Part shown: positions 61,314 through 64,000 of the stretch, one piece after another | Layout of the letters: each line of letters starts with the position of its first letter | How positions within the stretch are numbered: the first letter of the stretch is position 1 | Assembly: GCA_045650505.1 (NCBI GenBank) | Contig: JAZRRE010000002.1 | Span: forward strand, 1-64,000 | Direction: 5' to 3' | Length of the DNA stretch: 64,000 bases | Origin: RGIG1681 sp045650505 | GTDB taxonomy: Bacteria > Bacillota > Clostridia > Christensenellales > UBA1242 | Program-made: the position numbers and the translations under genes | Notes under the pieces: model-generated | What the model was told of the DNA's origin: nothing | Database searches by the model: none | Seen by the model: only the letters and a program-made list of their open reading frames with translations

Positions 61314-61341
61314 ATTATATACAAAATTTGGCTAATATCAA
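61314..61341 (-). promoter_or_regulatory. Promoter giving a leaderless start for the PlsC-like gene
   Basis: On the minus strand: TTGATA (61341-61336), 16-base spacer, TATAAT (61319-61314), six bases, then ATG at 61307. Confidence 0.7.
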
Positions 61342-61351
61342 ACAAAATATT

Positions 61352-61380
61352 TTGCAAGTTGAAATAAATTGTAGTATAAT
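61352..61380 (+). promoter_or_regulatory. Promoter of the PLP enzyme gene
   Basis: TTGCAA (61352-61357), 17-base spacer, TATAAT (61375-61380). Confidence 0.75.
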
Positions 61381-61408
61381 GTAGCCATTAATTGACTAGG
61401 AGATTAAA

Positions 61409-62596
61409 ATGGACTTATTTCAAAAATGTAAAGACTATACAATTGTTGAAGAAGTAAAAAAAGCAGGAATTTATCCTTACTTTCATACTCTCGAATCAAA
61501 GCAAGACACCGTCGTTAATATGGAAGGTGGCAGAAAAATTATGATTGGTTCAAACAACTATCAAGGTCTTACAAGTGACCCTAGAGTTATTGCTGCCGCA
61601 GTTAAAGCAACAGAAGAATTTGGAACAGGTTGTTCTGGCTCAAGATTCTTAAATGGAACAACATCTCTTCACCTTGAACTTGAAAAAGAACTTGCAGAAT
61701 TTTTGGGTAAAGAAGATTGCGTTACAGTTAGCACAGGATTCCAAACTAATCTCGCAGTTATCTCTGCAATAGCAGGAAGAAAAGATTACATTTTCTGTGA
61801 TAAAGAAAACCACGCAAGCATTTATGATGGTTGCAAACTTTCTTATGCAAAAATGGTTAGATTTAATCACTTAGATTATGATGAACTTGAAGAAAAACTT
61901 AAAGAAGTTCCAGAAGATGCAGGAATCTTAATCATCACTGATGGCATTTTTTCAATGACAGGTGACATTTGTGACCTTCCAAGGCTTGTTGAACTTAAAA
62001 AGAAATATGGTGCAAGACTTTTGGTTGATGACGCTCACTGCTTTGGTGTTCTTGGAAAAAACGGTGCAGGAACTGCTGAATATTTTGATTTGGTTGATGA
62101 AGTTGACCTTATTTGTGGAACATTCTCAAAATCACTTGCAAGTCTTGGTGGATACTGTGCTTGCTCGCATGAGGTTGCAGAATTCCTTCGTCACACTTCA
62201 AGACCATTCATTTTCAGTGCTTCAATCACTCCAGGTTGTTTGGCTGCAACACTTGAGGCGTTAAGAATTATTAAAGCTGAACCAGAAAGAGTTGCAAACC
62301 TTACAGAAGTTGCAGAATATATGAGAAAATGTTTAAGAGAAAGAGGGGTTAAGTTTGCTGATAGCAAAGCACCAATTATTGCACTTTTCACATATGAGCA
62401 AGAAACCACGCTTATGGTTTGTAAAAGACTTTTTGAAGAAGGTGTTTATGCAAACCCTGTTGTTCCTCCAGCAACACCTCCAGGTCAATGCTTGGTAAGA
62501 ACAACATACACTGCAACACACACAAAAGAAGTTCTTGAAGAAGCTGCTGACATTATTGCAAAAGTCTTTGCAGAATTCGGTTTAATTGAAAAATAA
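61409..62596 (+). CDS. PLP-dependent alpha-oxoamine synthase, serine-palmitoyltransferase-like
   Basis: 395 residues of the family containing serine palmitoyltransferase, glycine C-acetyltransferase and KAPA synthase, which condense an amino acid with an acyl-CoA. Visible: GTGCSGSRFLNGT, V-D-D-A-H-C-F-G with the PLP-pairing Asp/His, the Schiff-base Lys in G-T-F-S-K-S-L-A-S-L-G-G, and a C-terminal P-P-G-Q-C-L-V-R-T. The P-A-T-P-P-G-Q stretch and the N-terminal Y-P-Y-F-H resemble bacterial SPT-type members more than Kbl or BioF, but the substrate cannot be settled. Ribosome site TAGGAG. Confidence 0.85.
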   Translation: MDLFQKCKDYTIVEEVKKAGIYPYFHTLESKQDTVVNMEGGRKIMIGSNNYQGLTSDPRVIAAAVKATEEFGTGCSGSRFLNGTTSLHLELEKELAEFLGKEDCVTVSTGFQTNLAVISAIAGRKDYIFCDKENHASIYDGCKLSYAKMVRFNHLDYDELEEKLKEVPEDAGILIITDGIFSMTGDICDLPRLVELKKKYGARLLVDDAHCFGVLGKNGAGTAEYFDLVDEVDLICGTFSKSLASLGGYCACSHEVAEFLRHTSRPFIFSASITPGCLAATLEALRIIKAEPERVANLTEVAEYMRKCLRERGVKFADSKAPIIALFTYEQETTLMVCKRLFEEGVYANPVVPPATPPGQCLVRTTYTATHTKEVLEEAADIIAKVFAEFGLIEK

Positions 62597-62611
62597 TTAA
62601 ATAAAACAAAA

Positions 62612-62639
62612 ACACTAACATTTGTTGGTGTTTTTTTTA
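62612..62639 (+). terminator. Terminator after the PLP enzyme gene
   Basis: ACACTAACA / TGTTGGTGT arms (62612-62620, 62623-62631; one G-U pair) with T run. Confidence 0.85.
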
Positions 62640-62647
62640 TTTTGATA

Positions 62648-62676
62648 TTGAATTTTATAAATATTACATTTATAAT
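62648..62676 (+). promoter_or_regulatory. Promoter of the tandem paralogue pair
   Basis: TTGAAT (62648-62653), 17-base spacer, TATAAT (62671-62676). Confidence 0.6.
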
Positions 62677-62696
62677 AATTGTTGATAGAGGAAATT

Positions 62697-63359
62697 ATGG
62701 AAAAGAAAGTAAATAATATATATAATTTATCATGCAATTGGTATATGCCTGAGTTAGATGAAGAAAATTATTCGCTTCCAATGTTTATATCGGGTGAATG
62801 GTCAGAGAATGAAGATGGAATGATTCATAATTCATTTTCAGGAAAATTTGTTTCATTTGAAGATAATACTTTGCTTGGCTATGCAGTAGATGAAAAGAAA
62901 TCTAAAATCAACCAATTAATCATTGGAACGATTATAGAAGGCAAAGGTGTTACATTCTGCAAAATTTACGATGATGATTTTATTTCTAATCCAACATATT
63001 ATCATGTGTTTGCAAATTCATTAGCAAATAATATGGGTTTAACAGATTCTTATTATGGTGAGTTCTTCTCAAGAGGCTTATTGCCAGATTTTAAAAGATT
63101 GGGTTTAACTTCAGTTCAAGCGAAAAAATTAACTCGCGATGAAGCAGAAATCAAACGAATTATTGAAGTTTATAATAAAATGTATGAACATATCAAAGGT
63201 AGTGAAATAATTGGTGGACTTGCTTTAGATGTTATTGAAGGTTTGAATCCAGAAGAAACAACAAAATTGATAAGTGATTTTGCTGATGAAATGTTACACG
63301 CAGATTTGCCGGTTGTGCTTCAACAAGAGATTTGCACAGCGCAACCAGGAAATCAATAA
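62697..63359 (+). CDS. Unknown protein, first of a tandem paralogue pair
   Basis: 220 residues from ATG 62697 (GAGG upstream). Soluble and acidic. An N-terminal beta-rich half (about 1-110) begins V-N-N-I-Y-N-L-S-C-N-W and includes L-L-G-Y-A-V-D and I-I-G-T-I-I-E-G-K-G-V-T-F-C-K-I; Y-Y-G-E-F-F then leads into a helical C-terminal half (about 125-210). It aligns along most of its length with the next gene. I do not recognise the family. Confidence 0.6.
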   Translation: MEKKVNNIYNLSCNWYMPELDEENYSLPMFISGEWSENEDGMIHNSFSGKFVSFEDNTLLGYAVDEKKSKINQLIIGTIIEGKGVTFCKIYDDDFISNPTYYHVFANSLANNMGLTDSYYGEFFSRGLLPDFKRLGLTSVQAKKLTRDEAEIKRIIEVYNKMYEHIKGSEIIGGLALDVIEGLNPEETTKLISDFADEMLHADLPVVLQQEICTAQPGNQ

Positions 63360-63379
63360 TAAATTTTGGAGATAATAAA

Positions 63380-63973
63380 ATGGAATTAAATGTTAAAAAT
63401 GTATATAATATCAATTGTGATTGGTTTGCTCATGGAAAGGATGCGGCAGGAAATAGCAAAAACAGTTGGAATGGAGAAATTGTTGTTTTAGGCAATAATT
63501 CATGTTTTGGTTATGCAACTGATAATGGACATAAATCACCAACACATTTGCTTGTTGGAGCCATGGTTGAAGGAAGTGGTTTAACCATTTGCAAAATTCA
63601 TTTGACAAATTCTGTTTATGACCCAATTATATTTGATGCGTTTGCTAATCATGCAGGTGAAGAAAATTCATATTATGGTGAATTTTTGGCAAAAACATAT
63701 TTCAATTATGTTCCTATGGGTGTTACAACCATAAAAACTCAAGAAATGAAAGTTTCAAGAGAAGATATTGAAAAGATTGCAGAAACATATGATAAAATGC
63801 AAAAAACAATTGAAGGTAGGGTTGATATAACTTCATTAACACTTAAAGAGTATAATGAGTTAGATTATAATGATATGTCAACAAAACTTCAAATTGTTGC
63901 AAATAATGAGTATAATAATGATTTACCAGACATTTTATTAAATAAAACAGGTTCTCAACCAAGTAGTAATTAG
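63380..63973 (+). CDS. Unknown protein, second of a tandem paralogue pair
   Basis: 197 residues from ATG 63380 (TTGGAGAT upstream; a longer in-frame start overlaps the previous gene). It matches the preceding protein block by block: V-K-N-V-Y-N-I-N-C-D-W, C-F-G-Y-A-T-D, L-V-G-A-M-V-E-G-S-G-L-T-I-C-K-I, F-A-N, S-Y-Y-G-E-F, and late D-L-P. Gene duplication is therefore clear. It lacks the eleven-residue insertion near the N-terminus. No function can be given. Confidence 0.6.
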   Translation: MELNVKNVYNINCDWFAHGKDAAGNSKNSWNGEIVVLGNNSCFGYATDNGHKSPTHLLVGAMVEGSGLTICKIHLTNSVYDPIIFDAFANHAGEENSYYGEFLAKTYFNYVPMGVTTIKTQEMKVSREDIEKIAETYDKMQKTIEGRVDITSLTLKEYNELDYNDMSTKLQIVANNEYNNDLPDILLNKTGSQPSSN

Positions 63974-63986
63974 GTATTAAAAAAAC

Positions 63987-64000
63987 AGGTTATGAAACCT
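63987..64000 (+). terminator. Probable terminator, cut by the window edge
   Basis: AGGTT / AACCT arms (63987-63991, 63996-64000) start a hairpin after the last gene, preceded by an A run; the T run would lie beyond the window. Confidence 0.35.

Noticed and set aside
1..64000. CRISPR arrays, insertion sequences, prophage or integrase sites
   Set aside because: No spaced direct repeats, transposase, integrase or structural phage genes were seen; composition is even throughout.

Overview
The window is an AT-rich chromosomal segment from a Gram-positive, spore-forming, Clostridia-type bacterium, probably an uncultured anaerobe. The evidence is the SpoIIAA-SpoIIAB-SigF operon, a PdaB-like deacetylase, YtxC upstream of thrS, SpoIIIE/FtsK, a TIGR04086-type protein between yajC and secD, the Firmicutes order M16-ftsK-rimO-pgsA-recA-rny, a T-box leader on thrS and an L20-type leader on infC-rpmI-rplT. 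Nearly everything is on the + strand, with compact operons and crisp intrinsic terminators. There are no rRNA or tRNA genes, CRISPR arrays, insertion sequences or prophage. The only gene-free stretch over 300 bases (15843-16508) carries three apparent small RNA genes and the infC leader.

Layout. 0.1-11.6 kb: WG-repeat protein, active M16 peptidase, htpG with a CIRCE-like operator, a membrane-anchored unknown, rlmH, a Zn/Cd-type P1B ATPase, argS, queH and, in reverse, cmk. 11.7-18.5 kb: membrane-linked Mrr-like nuclease, ytxC, T-box-thrS, an acetyltransferase, three tandem sRNA candidates, the L20-type leader with infC-rpmI-rplT, and a SpoU-family rRNA methyltransferase. 18.6-25.7 kb: yebC, a Zeta-type toxin-antitoxin pair, ruvC-ruvA-ruvB, a small hydrolase, queA and tgt. 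25.8-36.6 kb: yajC, TIGR04086, secD, secF, recJ, a Rel/SpoT-family gene, rpsO, pnp. 36.7-48.6 kb: degenerate deacetylase, inactive M16 homologue, ftsK/spoIIIE, an FtsK-like pseudo-ATPase, rimO, pgsA, recA, rny. 48.7-64 kb: radical SAM gene (reverse), M19 dipeptidase, an unknown small protein under a perfect palindrome, nrnA, fhs, an HtrA-like protease, spoIIA-sigF, pdaB-like, an SSB-like protein, two reverse-strand genes (HTH-membrane protein; PlsC-like zinc-ribbon protein), a serine-palmitoyltransferase-like PLP enzyme, and a tandem pair of unknown paralogues.

How the genes work together. Most of the content is housekeeping: translation (argS, thrS, infC, rpmI, rplT, rpsO, rimO, rlmH), queuosine modification (queH, queA, tgt), recombination and repair (ruvCAB, recA, recJ), RNA turnover (pnp, rny, nrnA), secretion (yajC-secDF), chromosome segregation (ftsK) and forespore control (spoIIA). 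The unexpected part is how many family members have lost key residues: the Rel protein keeps the hydrolase site but has lost the synthetase site; SecD and SecF both lack the membrane Asp of the proton path; an FtsK paralogue has lost both Walker motifs; one deacetylase has Asn in place of its catalytic Asp; and one M16 protein lacks its zinc motif.

Other points of interest are the three tandem sRNA-like units, a Zeta toxin module inserted between yebC and ruvC, and at least six genes whose -10 box lies 5-6 bases from the ATG (apparently leaderless mRNAs). All calls rest on reading the sequence; no database search was run.
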